Origin: Hoplostethus atlanticus
Taxonomy: Eukaryota; Chordata; Actinopteri; Trachichthyiformes; Trachichthyidae
NCBI GenBank assembly: GCA_034670405.1
Contig: JAXDDX010000043.1
Span: 1,116,001 to 1,180,000 of the forward strand
DNA length: 64,000 bases
Direction: 5' to 3'
Each line of letters begins with the position of its first letter. The first letter of the stretch is position 1. Under the pieces are notes generated by a model. The model did not search any database. It saw only the letters and a list, made by a program, of their open reading frames with translations, and was not told the origin of the DNA. Positions 31,163-63,095 of the stretch are shown piece by piece. Made by a program: the position numbers and the translations under genes.

Positions 31163-31985
31163 TTAAGAGTTTTTATTAACCATTTGGGTTGCACAGGCAG
31201 CAATTTGTTTCAGTGACTCATTTATTTCCGTTAATACATTGCAAATGTCTGTCAGCTTGTCCTTAATTTCAATTACTGCGTGTGTTGTGTCTTCCTGATT
31301 TTGCAGAACTGTGTCAGTCAACACCCTTCCCACGCTGCGCGCCGAAGGGGGTCTAGACGTTCCCTGCTCCTCCTGGGTGACCACGGGACTGGGCAACTCA
31401 GCCGAGTTGTCTGTCAAATTAACAATATCATTTGATTGGATTTATTTATTTACAAAAAATATTGTTTAAGGTCACATCATTAAAAAGCAAAATTACTATT
31501 ATTTTTGCGTGTCATGCATCTAAATAAAATTGTTTACAACGAAAGTGATTTGTACCTTCAGTTTGTTCGTTCGATGGCCCAGCTTGTTCTGTGATGGGAA
31601 TGTTGAGATTGCTGTCTCCATGCGCTACAATACCAGACAGCGCTGTATCGCCAATGACGCTGGCAATCCGTGCGTCCAAAGGGGAGAGCTCCTTTCGACT
31701 TTGTCCTCCCCCAGTCGCACCAATGTCCCGCTTGTATTCCACAAGTCGCTTCTTGGCGGACAGTTTGACATCAAACAAATTTTTTTAAACTTCTGATACA
31801 GATCTCTGTTCAGAAGATACAGAATTAACGGAATCTGTCACTTGCTCCCATACAGCAGTTTTTCTTTTATTGGTTATCCCTACACTAAGTGAACCAAACA
31901 ATACATTTTGGTTAGATTCTACTTCAGTGACAAGAACATCAATCTCGCTTTCTGTAAAGTTTCTTTTTTTGGCTCTCTTCGCCAT
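31163..31985 (-). pseudogene. Myb/SANT-like DNA-binding protein of the Harbinger element (NAIF1-like), two exons, one stop
   Basis: It starts MAKRAKKRNFTESEIDVLV (31,985), with GITNKRKTAVWEQVTDSVN, the Myb/SANT-like trihelix that binds the element ends in this family. The frame continues as SAKKRLVEYKRDIGATGGG and SPLDARIASVIGDTALSG after one in-frame TAA at about 31,785. A donor (gaag|gtacaa, about 31,558) and an acceptor (ttgacag|acaac, about 31,413) join to SAELPSPVVTQEEQGTS, and a coiled C-terminus (KDKLTDICNVLTEINES) ends in a stop at 31,163. It helps the transposase find DNA and the nucleus. Confidence 0.8.
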
Positions 31986-32275
31986 TATTCCAGTGAGATA
32001 ACATGCATTGTTTTCATGCGGCCTTTAAAGGGATGTTTTCTTACCATATATGGTTAATTGTGGGCGTTTCTGTATGCAAATACTTCATCGTGCACGAGCA
32101 GAGAGGGTAAGAACAATTGGTATTTATCAACACTGAGTACTTGCAGGTGTGCGTATGACCTGCGTGCCCATGTTTGATAAATCCCGATTTTTCTGTGCGT
32201 AGAAACATTCTAAATTTTGTTCGTAAGAGATAAATTAGAACTCTGTCTATGCAATGTTGATAAATGAGGGCCCAG

Positions 32276-33446
32276 GATTCTCCAAGTCTCCTTTTTAAGA
32301 CCTTTTTAATACCACTTAGAATTAAATTTAATGCCAACTTCACGGCCATACTGGCAAAAGTATGAAGGATATAATGGAAAATCAGTATGGATTTTAAGCC
32401 CTAGAAAATAATTATTTACCAAGTACTTTTAATTTAATAAAACATGTTATTATAATACTCACATTAATATTTAATACACAATAGCTTTGTGAGCGCCCTT
32501 CACATGATCAGCGACAAAAACGCTCGGCGCTGGCATTCATTTCCTATTTGGCAAGCGTCGCCGCTGAACCTAGCGCCGCCGCCGCCCTCGGCGTTCTGCG
32601 CCCTGGGCACAGACACTAGGAGACCCCCTGGCGCTGCGCTCAAAGTTCAACTATATTCAACTTTGACCTTCGCGACACGCAACCAATCACTGGAATCTAA
32701 TAGCTCTTAGTTTGCTATTCATTAGTGATCGGGTTAGAGATAGAGAGCAGTGGGAAAGAGAGGCGTGTGATATCATAGCCGCGAAATTAAAAAAAAAAAA
32801 TATAGAAGAGAAACTTGTTTTATGTGTGTCGGAGCATCCCGAATTATACAACATGACCTTAAATCATACCATGATCTGACTAAAAAGTCTGTATCATGGA
32901 ATGATGTCGGTTTACAGACGGGACTACCAGGTTGGTTGACAGCTTAGTACAGGACGTATATGCAGCCAGTCTATATTCACTTCTATGGCTGTGCTAGTAT
33001 GATCATTGGCGATGTGGTTAGCTACGGTCACCGGCTGATGCGGGTGACGCTGATCATGTGAAGGAGTCTCGTCCAACCTGACGTTGATGCCGACGCTTTG
33101 CGCGGATCATGTGAAAGCCCCTTAAAATGACACTTGCCCATTCTGAGGCGACGAGCTAGCTTGTTAGCAGCACACTCCACGGTCAAGAGCGTCAATACAC
33201 TGACGTAAACATTACCTGTACTGTCGTAATGTCCAAGCCACACCAAACAGAGTAAATTGTAACGTTACACACAAAACATTTTATACATTTGACAGTTATT
33301 CATGACATTACGGTATTTATTTGAACCTACGAAAGGACAAGAAAGAAATTTAAGACCTTTGCAAACGAAATTCAATACTTTTAAGGCTTTATTTTGAGAA
33401 TATTAAATTCAATGCTTTTTTAATACTTTTAAGACCCCGCGGGTAC
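32276..33446. mobile_element. Old DNA-transposon-like repeat with an inner TIR element
   Basis: The left side (ctttttaagacctttttaat, then aatttaatgcc) and right side (ggctttattttgagaatatt ... taagaccccgcgggtaccctg) are imperfect inverted counterparts. The right end reads as a TIR starting CAGGGTACCCGCGG, a form seen in fish hAT-like repeats. Related ends lie at 60,365-60,430 and 63,245-63,310. There is no coding capacity. The Harbinger element above was inserted at its left edge. Confidence 0.45.
32494..33122. mobile_element. Inner MITE-like element, TIR (a)gggctttcacatgatc
   Basis: The left end gcgcccttcacatgatcagc is matched inversely by the right end (ggatcatgtgaaagcccc). A second internal copy of tgatcatgtgaagg lies at about 33,050. 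The inside is GC-rich on the left (cgccgccgccctcgg) and codes for nothing I recognise. Confidence 0.5.
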
Positions 33447-33784
33447 CCTGTCACTCATAGGGTTGTGGGTTTGATCCCCACATAGTGTTAAGTACTGTAC
33501 AATCACTGTAATGTAATAAGTTAAAACATGTATAGCCTTTGCTACATAAATAGTATTCTCTCCTAGGTATTCTCCTTTGTAGAACCTTTTTTACAAAGGA
33601 GAATACTTCATTTTGTGGAGCGTTTTGAGAGTTGTAATTCCAATTCAGTGTTCTATTCTGGAACTGTCCCATTTATAACCCTTTATGATGTCATCAATTA
33701 GAATGTTAGAATACATTAGAATGCACTTTAGAATGATCACACCGGGGTGACTGTACTCCTCAAAAAGGTTAAACTACTATAGGC

Positions 33785-34745
33785 AAGGCAAGGCAAGGCA
33801 GCTTTATTTGTATAGCACATTTCATGCACTGAGGCAATTCAAAGTGCTTTACAGAGTGATACAAAATACAGTAAAGGTAAAAGATTTAAAATTAAAAAGT
33901 GCAAAAGTACTTAGATAAAAGATAAAAGACTTAAAAAGTAAAGCAGTGCAGTTCAAATCAAGTGAACTAGAAAGTTAAAAGAACACAACAAATACCCCCA
34001 CTTTTAGATGCACAATGTGAGTGAACCCATATGTTTTTCTTTAATTTTCTTATTCAGTGTAGGTATGCAGTGTAAAATAAAAAAGCTTTTAGCTTTGACT
34101 TAAAAGTGGTCAGAGTCGGGGCTTGTCTAATATCATCTGGGAGGTTATTCCAGGTCTGAGTTGCATGATAACAAAACGCTGCTTCACCATGTTTTGTTCT
34201 AACTCTTGGGACAGCCAGCAGGCCAGCCCCAGATGTCCTAAGGGTCCTAGAAGGTTCATATGGCACAAGCATGTCAGAGATGTATTTGGGCCCAGAGCCA
34301 CAGAGTGATTTGTAGACAAGCAGCAAGATTTTGAAATCAATTCTCTGAGTGACTGGTAGCCAGTGTAAGGATTTTAGAGCTGGTGTAATGTCCTTAGTTT
34401 TCATCAGGACCCTGGCAGCAGCATTCTGAATAAGTTGCCGAAGAGCTTTTTTTGAAAGCCCTGTGAACAGACCATTGCAGTAATCCAATCTACTGGAAAT
34501 AAAGGCGTGGGTAAGCCTTACTAGGTCTTGTTTGGACATTATTCCTCTGACTCTTGCAATATTTTTTAGATGGTAGTAAGCGGATGAAGTTACCGATTTG
34601 ATGTGGCTATTGAAATTTAAATCAGAGTCCAGGATAACGCCAAGATTTCTGGCTTGACTCTTAGTTATGAGGGACAGGGAGTCAAGGTGAGAGCAGACAT
34701 TCTGTCTTTCTTTCTGTGCTCCAAAGACAATTTTACAATTTAACT
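33785..34745 (-). mobile_element. L2-type LINE, 3' fragment
   Basis: The minus-strand frame 34,539-34,054 encodes the RT C-terminus (HAFISSRLDYCNGLFTGLS, SLHWLPVTQRIDFKILLLV, WNNLPDDIRQA, KLKAFLF). Related sequence continues upstream to about 34,745 (NLGVILDSDLNFNSHIK). The 3' UTR ends in the fish L2 sequence tatacaaataaagctgcctt with (gcctt)n. It is 5'-truncated and lacks the RT core. Confidence 0.8.
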
Positions 34746-34984
34746 ATATTCCCATTTGTGCTTCTAACCCTTTCCAAAGAGTACCTGATTCTTGTTGGTA
34801 GGAACAAATACCCACACAGCGCTCCCATCTCTTTATTCACATCAATTAAAGGGTTTGTATAACGCCGAGGAAGACCCATGTCTCATCCTATGGACCAACA
34901 TGTGTTTGAGCGGTAGGTTCTCAGGTGAAAGCATTGATTAGATCTACAGATTACTAATGCCACATATAGAAAACAGCATACACC

Positions 34985-35318
34985 AGGCTCAGGGGGTAGA
35001 GCGGGTCGTCCGCTAATCAGAAGATCGGCGGTTCGATCCCAGGCTCCTCCAGTCCACATGTCGAAGTGTCCTTGGGCAAGACACTGAACCCCAAATTGCT
35101 CCCGAAGCTGCGCATTCGGTGTGTGAATGTGTATGAATGGTTAGATTCCCCTGATGTGCAGGTTGGCACCTTACATGGTAGCGCCCTGCCATCAGTGTAT
35201 GAATGTGTGTGAATGGGGTGAATGTGAATGTAGTGTAAAGCACTTTGAGTGGTCGGAAAAGACTAGAAAAGCACTATATAAGTACAGTCCATTTACCATT
35301 TACACTGGTCTATGTTTT
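34985..35318 (+). mobile_element. tRNA-derived SINE, full length
   Basis: The head has a pol III A box (ctcagggggtagagcgg) and B box (cggttcgatcccagg) about 35 bases apart. A body follows with gtccttgggcaagacactga. The tail is gtgtaaagcactttgagtgg ... aagcactatataagtacagt, a LINE-derived end. A deleted copy in opposite orientation is at 37,058-37,165. It is a common fish SINE type, but I do not assign a family name. Confidence 0.8.
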
Positions 35319-35721
35319 AGTGAGTTATAGCCCTAATTATGATTAGGACAAATTTACACAGCTGTTAATTTGTCAAAAAAGCCCTTATCAAGACTCATAC
35401 AACCCCTCAGGACAGTTATAGCCTTAATTATGATGATTTCATGCTTATATTTTCAATAGCTTTCTCAATTCAAGAGATATTGATATCAAATCACCTCTAA
35501 CATGTTATTCATGTCCTCTCACATCTTTCACAGCTCCAGAGCCTTACTAGATCTTAATAAAGATTCTCTATTGCCAGAATGAGAAGGTTCTAGAAATTGC
35601 TGCCATATCGTTTACATTTCTTGGTTTAATACTGTCTACATCATATAGCTGGTCTCTTCATATTCAGTTAACCCTGCAATGATAACCTATTCCCTCTCCT
35701 TTTTCTCATGATTCATATTAG

Positions 35722-35815
35722 GAATGGAGCTGAAACACTTTCAAGTGTTTGTCCGCTCCATGGAGAGCAGCTGTGGATGCACCCATGTCTCTGCCTCATC
35801 CTTTGTCATCGTGGT
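35722..35815 (+). other. Exon-like open segment of unknown origin
   Basis: An acceptor-like tract (tttttctcatgattcatattag) precedes about 94 open bases reading MELKHFQVFVRSMESSCG and on to SASSFVIV. A donor-like gtg|gtaatg follows. I recognise no protein and find no partner exon, so chance or an old gene relic are equally possible. Confidence 0.2.
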
Positions 35816-35989
35816 AATGTGTTACACTTTAATGTTGTAGTTATTGAATTGGAGAAATTAATTTGTATGCCATAATTGTGTCAGTTATTTTGAGATTTTC
35901 TTGTTTTTTACTGCTGAAAATATCTCCTGTGATTGTATTCAAAGCTTAATGTAATATAATATAATATAGTATAATATGGGGCGGAAGAA

Positions 35990-36905
35990 TAATAATATTA
36001 TTAATAATAACAAGTTTGGTGATGTTTGGACAAACTGTCATTGATTTATGGGCAAATTTGCGCCAGGCCCATGCACATACTTGGAACTGGTGGTGACCCT
36101 ATTGAGCGATTTCAAAACAGTTTTACACACATGGTTCAACATTGTTATGAAACATATCCTTCGAGTTTTGTAATGATTGGACAAACAATTTCTGATTTAC
36201 AGTTTGATTTGTGTTATGGCACGCCCATTTATTTGCATTTGTAGCGCCCCCTAGTGGTCAATTTCAATGAAACTTTCAGGGTATGTTTCAAGTAATTATG
36301 TGAATATATCCTGCAAGTTTTGTGATGGTTTACCCAAGGGTTGTTGACTTTGGTCTATTTATGTGCTGAGCCACGCCCTTTTTGAATTTCATTGGTCAAT
36401 ATCTTGAAAACTAAATAAGAAATCAGCAAGCTTTATATACTTTTAGTAAGCTTGGTCCATTAATGATCCACAGAAAATTTGGTAGCAGTCGGACCTACGG
36501 TTTAGGAGGAGACATCAAAAATGTGTTTTTAAAAAAATTAAAAATGGCGGAAAATGTAGTCAGGCGGACTTTAGTGGTTCTTGGGGCTTTTTTGTAGAGC
36601 ACATTGAGCTGGACTTGTGTCTCAAATTTCAAGTCAATCGGAGTCACAGTGTGAGGGGCGTGGTCTTTCCAAAATGGGCCTTAATTACAGCGCCACCTTC
36701 TGGCCGATTGGGCTCATGTTTCTTGGGAAGCATTTGCACATCATTTCCAGTTATTGGGCCAAGTTTCATGGTTTTAGCTCATTCCAGCTCACGGCAATTT
36801 GAGCTGCAGCATAAGAAAAAGCTTTTTATAATGCATTCCTATGGGATATTGCAAATAAAATTCACTTGCAGAAAAAGTACAAGTGTAATAAAAAATTTGA
36901 ATAAG
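35990..36905. repeat. Old dispersed repeat of unknown family
   Basis: The style of sequence recurs near 12,690-12,880 and 14,130-14,340: short clauses such as cttgggaagcatttgcac, gcgccccctagtgg and tttcatggttttagctc. There is no coding frame and no clear ends. It looks like a widely spread, decayed element. Confidence 0.4.
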
Positions 36906-37057
36906 AGTCTGTGATTCCAGACTATGCTGAATTTTTCAAAGTTTGAATGGCGTTGATAGCTTAAATGGTGTGAAAGTAGAAAGTAGAAGAGGGAATAATA
37001 AAGAAGTAAGTAAGTACAAGAACATGACACACTAATAAAGAAGTAAGTACGAGAACA

Positions 37058-37165
37058 TAAATGGTAAATGGACTGCACTTACATAGCGCCTTTCTAGTCG
37101 GGGTTCGAACCGCCAATCTTCTGATTAGAGGACGAGCCCCTCTACCTGCTGAGCCACAGCCACCC
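37058..37165 (-). mobile_element. tRNA-derived SINE, internally deleted
   Basis: On the minus strand the A box (ctcagcaggtagagggg) and B box (ggcggttcgaaccccg) are followed almost at once by the tail (ctagaaaggcgctatgtaag ... cagtccatttacc). It is the same family as 34,985-35,318 but lacks the body. Confidence 0.75.
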
Positions 37166-37589
37166 CTTCAGCAAGCACACTAATTATATCTATTTTGGCA
37201 TTGGTGAGAGAAATCAGGTGAGTTGCATCTGCCCTCGTAACCTAGTTGTAACCGCCTCACCTTGTTTTCATGTTCTGATCAGGCTGTGCTTTGCATCCTC
37301 AGTTTATACATGAAGGAAACAGGAAGTATATTTTGTGGAATGCATCCTTCAGTTCTTAGCTGTAATGCTTAGTCCTTGATTAATACGTTACCATTGCTGC
37401 TTTGTGTGCACAATGACCACGCACATGGCACATGGTGTCATTTGTGTCAATCTTCTTTTTTTTTTAAAGTAGAGTGACCAGTCCACTTTATATGTTTTCC
37501 TTCATAGAAACAGTAGGAAACCTTATTGTCTTCCTACCTTTTAGCCTAGTTGTTATTTTTCTCACCTTATCTAGTTCTTCTCTTTTCCA

Positions 37590-37860
37590 CTGTTAAGTGC
37601 ATTGGGTACCATGAAAGGCGCTCTTAAATTAAAGTTATTATTATTATTATTATTAGAGGACAACACAGGAGAAGAGTCTGGCAATTGACCTGTAGCTCAA
37701 TGGGGGATGAGACCAACACTGCCAGGGGTAGGGGTTGCAACTCCATGAGTAGCTCAAGGGGTAGACCATGGCAGTAACACTGCTAGGGTTGGGGGTTTGA
37801 TTCCCAATGGGGCCACCTGTGTTACAAATGCATGCAGTCATCGTGCTGTGAGGTGGATTG
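37590..37860 (+). repeat. Retroposon tail and tRNA-like SINE pieces
   Basis: An L2-type tail ending in (att)n lies at 37,590-37,655. After it, two tRNA-like modules follow: cctgtagctcaatggggga with ggggttgcaactcc, and gtagctcaaggggtagacc with gggggtttgattccc. The second has both pol III boxes. This looks like a tandem or dimeric SINE relic. Confidence 0.4.
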
Positions 37861-38659
37861 TCCACCAGATAGCATCTGTTTTTTTATCTTAGGTACACAT
37901 GGGTACATAGCTTTTCAATACATATTATACTCTATGTGGTGTACAAATGTAATAGTGCATGACAAACAAGGTAAAGGAAAAAAACAGACTATTAAATAGG
38001 GGTATGTGCAGACAATGGCATGTGTAATAAAATTATAACTATTTTATTTCTCTCTCAGATATTACACTGGCACTCCACAAATGGCTACACAGGTCAAATA
38101 AAACAAGACAAGGCTTGGCAATTCTGGTTTTATGGTGAATAGACTATGCTCGACATAATTCTTGCACGTTTAATGTTTTTTTTCCAGTGTGTTCAGAATC
38201 AATACATGTAAAAGGACAGTTTGATGGCAGATACTATGTTTATTCTATCACTGAAGTTACAATATTCCAGCCTTGATTTGATAAAGTGCAGCAAAAAAAA
38301 CAACACTTTTGACATTTTTCACACTTTGAAATAGCAATTATTTTATCTGTGTTAAAATATGACTGTTAACACAGCCTTTCTAAATAAAGCAGATACCAAA
38401 GTGAATTTCCATGCACCTCTCTGTCTCTGGAAAGTGGCCAAAGGGCTTATTATTTGAGTGTCTGGGCCTAATTCAATTAACTGTGATGGGAAGTGCCTAA
38501 TTGATGACCCCAGACATGCCCTGTATCCTCTAACACCCAAGCCATGTTTCTATATAAGCACTCACCCGAAATAGTAAAAGGAACGATTACATCAGACCCT
38601 GCTTATTGGTTGATAGGTGAAATTATAGACTGATAGACAGATTACATGGAATCTGATTA

Positions 38660-39065
38660 ATGTATTGTGTATGATTGTATCATTGTATATGAACTCATTC
38701 ATATTAACTGTGTACACTGTAGCTTAACTCGACCCTCAGGGCCCACATGGTCTCTGGCATATTGAAAGAAGAAAACAGCTGGTATTAGGACTGGAATAGC
38801 TAGCAGAGCTATATGGAGACACCCATGTGTAGGAGTCCTCAAAACATATATGGAAACGATAGCCAGCCAGGATGTGTTTGAAATAGATACAGAGACCCTA
38901 TATAAGATCCTGCAGTTGCCTTGTTAGATACAGACTCAGGCTTTGCCTTGTGGTGATGTTCGTTTCTGTCCACACGTGTGTATTAAACTGCTTGAACTAA
39001 GATCAACTTGGGGCCGAATTTGATTTCACCTAGTTTGACCATGAAGGAAGAGAATCTCACCTTTC
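38660..39065 (+). repeat. Possible solo LTR
   Basis: A TATA box (ccctatataagatcc, 38,895) is followed about 90 bases on by a polyadenylation-like attaaa (38,985) and then aagatcaacttgggg. That is the layout of an LTR promoter and R region. I could not find firm ends or a target duplication. No coding signal. Confidence 0.3.
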
Positions 39066-40121
39066 ATTGGTAAATTTCTAACATGTCATGTTGTGACTGC
39101 ATTTTCCTGCCTGTATGTTACATCACATCCTAGGTATTGTGTTTAGCAGCAACAGTGAAATACATTTTGCTGTAGTCATTTCCCACAATATGACAGCTTT
39201 CCTTTCTTCAAGTGCATCATTGTCATGATTGCTTGTGCATTTTCTTAAAGTTGTCTATGTGTTTGTCTGCAAAAACTTTCGCTCATCACTTGGACCCTTT
39301 TAAAACCTGACCACAATTTAAAAAAGGATGCGTCACTTTCAACAGCATGCATTTACTTTGGGAAAACATGTTAATACCAACAGATGGTGCGTCAATTGGT
39401 TATTAATGTTGAAAATTACATCTTTTTTAAGGGTGCAGGCAACATAATTAATTGCACTGCCAAACAGAACAAAAGAAACAAAACAGGAAAATGTAGAGAC
39501 CAACCATCATACTTTAGATTACTATTCACGTGCTGTTGCTTTTGAAGGTTTTCCACACTTTTGACTATTTAGATGTTTTCAAAATGCATTATTGGGATTT
39601 TGTCTGAAATGCATTACTGAACTGTCTGAGACTGGGGAGCCCCAGGTCAGAGAAACAGCTCCACTGGGGTTCAGCTCCAGGGACAGATCCCAGTCCCACA
39701 CAGGAGTGGTGGACATTTGGAAACTGATGTGGATGGTGGACTTGATTGATTTCTCTGTGCTCACTATGTTTGACCTGTGCCTGAACTGTTCTCTGACTGA
39801 GATTGTTTTCTGACTGGATGCTAAGGAGTGAAGAACAGATTGTATCACAGAGTCACAGACATCTGACCAAGAACACCCCCGGGCCAGAAGAGCCTCAGTT
39901 TAGTTTCGGCCATGCTACATTTTCCCCACATTACTAATAAAGAACTTGTTTTTCACCTCAAACCCAGGACTCAGCGTCTTTCCCCCAATATTAAAGTGGA
40001 TCTCCAGCATCAAGTGAAGTGCCACAAGACACATTTTCAGTCATTTAAATGATAGATCTTAAAAGACTACACCAACATTTGGCGAAATTGACCAAAAAAG
40101 GGAAGGGAAAGGAAGACGATT

Positions 40122-40175
<54 letters not shown>

Positions 40176-40330
40176 AAATTGACCAATCATCCAATCCTTT
40201 TAGAGCTCATAGTATGTGTATTTAACACACACACACACACCTGCAGTTAATCATCCCATGCAGGGATGTATTTGTGTGCTGTTGTGCTTGTTGCTGTTGC
40301 TAGCCAGTGTCTCCCAGTGCTGGTGGAGGG
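39066..40330. other. Gene-free stretch 3' of wdr47
   Basis: About 39,595-39,975 resembles the end of a retroelement (ctccagggacagatcccag, then aataaagaacttg near 39,935), but I cannot name it. The 3' UTR of wdr47 should begin just left of 40,332. A minus-strand AATAAA is not obvious near it. A (CA)n tract occupies 40,126-40,172. Confidence 0.35.
40126..40172 (+). repeat. (CA)n microsatellite in probable wdr47 3' UTR
   Basis: About 23 CA units lie some 160-205 bases downstream of the wdr47 stop, so they are likely transcribed as (GU)n in its 3' UTR. Confidence 0.85.
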
Positions 40331-40331
40331 G

Positions 40332-61052
<20,721 letters not shown>

Positions 61053-61384
61053 CTACTCTCACAATCAATGATATCGCACAATTAGAAAAAAGAAACGACT
61101 GTATAGGTATAATAGGTAACTTAAGTCCTTAGTTGACCAAAAAACACTTTTACAAACTACAGCATCTATATTTTTGAGATAGTGATATTTTTTCAAAATG
61201 GATATGTAATATTTTAGATATGACTTCATATGTTTGTATGTCTGTGGTTAAAAAGGTGAGGCAAAAGACTAATTTCAATTTCGAAAACCAATGAGTGGAA
61301 ACAAATCCAGCACACAACACTTGATGCTTATGTTTTGAGATGTCCCCATTTATGTATTTCTGTTGTATGTTTTTAATGCTATTG

Positions 61385-62738
61385 CATGGGCGAGTACTGA
61401 AGACCTGTGCTAGTCAGCTAGCTCCAGTGTTCACCACAATATTCAACATCTCCCTGGCTGAGTCCGTGGTCCCCGCCTGCTTCAAGAGATCCACTATTGT
61501 CCCTGTGCCCAAGAATGCTTCTCCAGCATGCTTGAAAAACTACCGACTGGTGGCCCTCACCTCGGTGGTCATGAAATGCTTCAAGAGGCTGATAAAGGAC
61601 TACATCTGCGCCTTCCTCCCTTGCTCCATGGACCCGCTGCAGTTTGCTTATCGTCCAAACAGATCCATGGATGATGCTGTCTCCCAGGTACAGCACACCA
61701 CAGTCTCTCATCTGGACAGCCGGAAGGGGGGCTATGTGAGACTGCTGTTCATTGATTATGTTCAGCTTTCAACACCATAGTCCCCACCAGACTGGCCGGC
61801 AAGTTGATTGAGCTGGGACTGAACACTCCCCTGTGTGCTTGGATCCCGGACTTCCTGACCGCCAGGCCCCAGGTGGTCAGGGTGGGCAGACACACCTCCA
61901 ACCCCCTCACCCTGAACACAGGATCCCCCCAGCGTTGCGTCCTCAGCCCCCTACTGTACTCCCTGTACACACATGACTGTGTGGCCAGGTTCAGCTCCAA
62001 CTCCATCATCAAGTTTGCGGATGACACAGTGGTGGTGGGCCTGATCTCCGACAACGACGAGAAGGCCTACCTGGAGGAAGTCGCTGACCTGTCACTCCTG
62101 CCAGGACAACAGCCTGCTCTTGAATGTCACCAAAACGAAGGAGCTGATTGTGGACTTTAGGAGGACACAACAACAGAGGACGTACTCACCACTGGGGATT
62201 AATGGGACTACTGTGGAGAGGGTGAGCAGGTATAAATACCTGGGAGTCCACATCACCGAAGATCTGACATGGACAATACACACAGACACTCTAGTGAGAA
62301 AGGCAAGGCAGCGCCTTTACCACCTCAGGCAACTGAGGAAATTTAAAGTCTCCCGGAGGATCCTTCAGTCCTTCTACTCTGGAGCTGTAGAGAGCATCCT
62401 GACAGGAAGCATCACTGCCTGGTTTGGCAGCAGCTCCGCTCAGGACAGGAAGGCTCTGCAGAGAGTAGTGCGTTTGGCTGAACGCACTATTGGAACTACA
62501 CTCCCCACCCTGCAGGACTTGTACACCAGGAGGTGCAGAACCAGAGCCTGCAGGATCATGAAGGATCCTCACCACCCCAACAACGGACTGTTTCAGCTGC
62601 TGCGGTCAGGCAAGCGCCTCCGCAGTCATGCTGCCAAAACTGAGAGATTGAGACGGAGTTTCTTTCCTCAGGCCATCAGGACTGTGAACTCCGACCTCAC
62701 CAGGGCCCCCACCAAGACTCACACAACTGCCCTCTTAT

Positions 62739-62808
<70 letters not shown>

Positions 62809-63095
62809 AGGTAACGACTACACATAATTTATATTATATTATATTACATACATACAATTTCTCATATTACCATATTTTTACAGTGCTCTTACTGTAAATA
62901 TTGTGTTGTTTTTTTTATATAGAGCTCTTACTGTAATACTGTAAATATTGTGTTGGTTTTTTATTGTAAATACTGTGTACTGTTGCCCTTTGCACATTCC
63001 TGCTGAGCATTGCCACTTTTTCATTTCACTGCACACCCCGTGTGTGTATGTGACAAATAAAGTTCTTGAATCTTGAATCTTGAATCTTGAATCTA
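61385..63095 (+). mobile_element. CR1/Rex-type LINE, 5'-truncated, broken
   Basis: Three successive frames encode one RT protein. Frame one (61,385-61,760) has PACFKRSTIVPVPKNASPA, NYRLVALTSVVMKCFKRLI and QFAYRPNRSMDDAV. Frame two (61,770-62,100) has [13 protein letters not shown] and [11 protein letters not shown] with the catalytic FADD. Frame three (62,105-62,720) has [25 protein letters not shown] and RTIGTTLPTLQDLY. Frame changes near 61,760 and 62,100 make it dead. The 3' UTR begins with a long (CA)n (62,740-62,807) and ends ataaagttcttgaatcttg with (ttgaatc)n. It lies 5' of the first wdr47 coding exon. Confidence 0.8.
62740..62807 (+). repeat. (CA)n within the LINE 3' UTR
   Basis: About 33 CA units with one TC break. 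A shorter CA-rich tract stands at the same place in the sister copy at about 57,640-57,668, so the tract is part of the LINE and has expanded. Confidence 0.85.

Larger units (their letters stand above)
29591..32272. mobile_element. PIF/Harbinger DNA transposon with both genes
   Basis: Terminal inverted repeats begin GGCCCTCATTTATCAA at each end (29,591 and, reversed, 32,272). They are flanked by a 3 bp duplication, CAG (29,588-29,590 and 32,273-32,275). Inside are a HARBI1-like transposase on the plus strand and a Myb/SANT-type DNA-binding protein on the minus strand, arranged convergently. The family needs both proteins. Each frame carries one stop where the family has a codon, so the copy is nearly but not fully intact. 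Confidence 0.88.

Noticed and set aside
34985-35060. Possible tRNA gene
   Set aside because: A and B boxes are present, but the sequence does not close into a cloverleaf and continues into a SINE body and tail; a second deleted copy lies at 37,058.
36615-36914. 99-codon frame
   Set aside because: The DNA is part of a dispersed repeat style seen also at 12,690-12,880 and 14,130-14,340; the frame is not conserved there.
39592-39848. Frames on both strands near 39,600-39,850 as a host gene
   Set aside because: They have no splice partners or recognisable domain, and the downstream aataaa and repeat-like context point to a retroelement relic.
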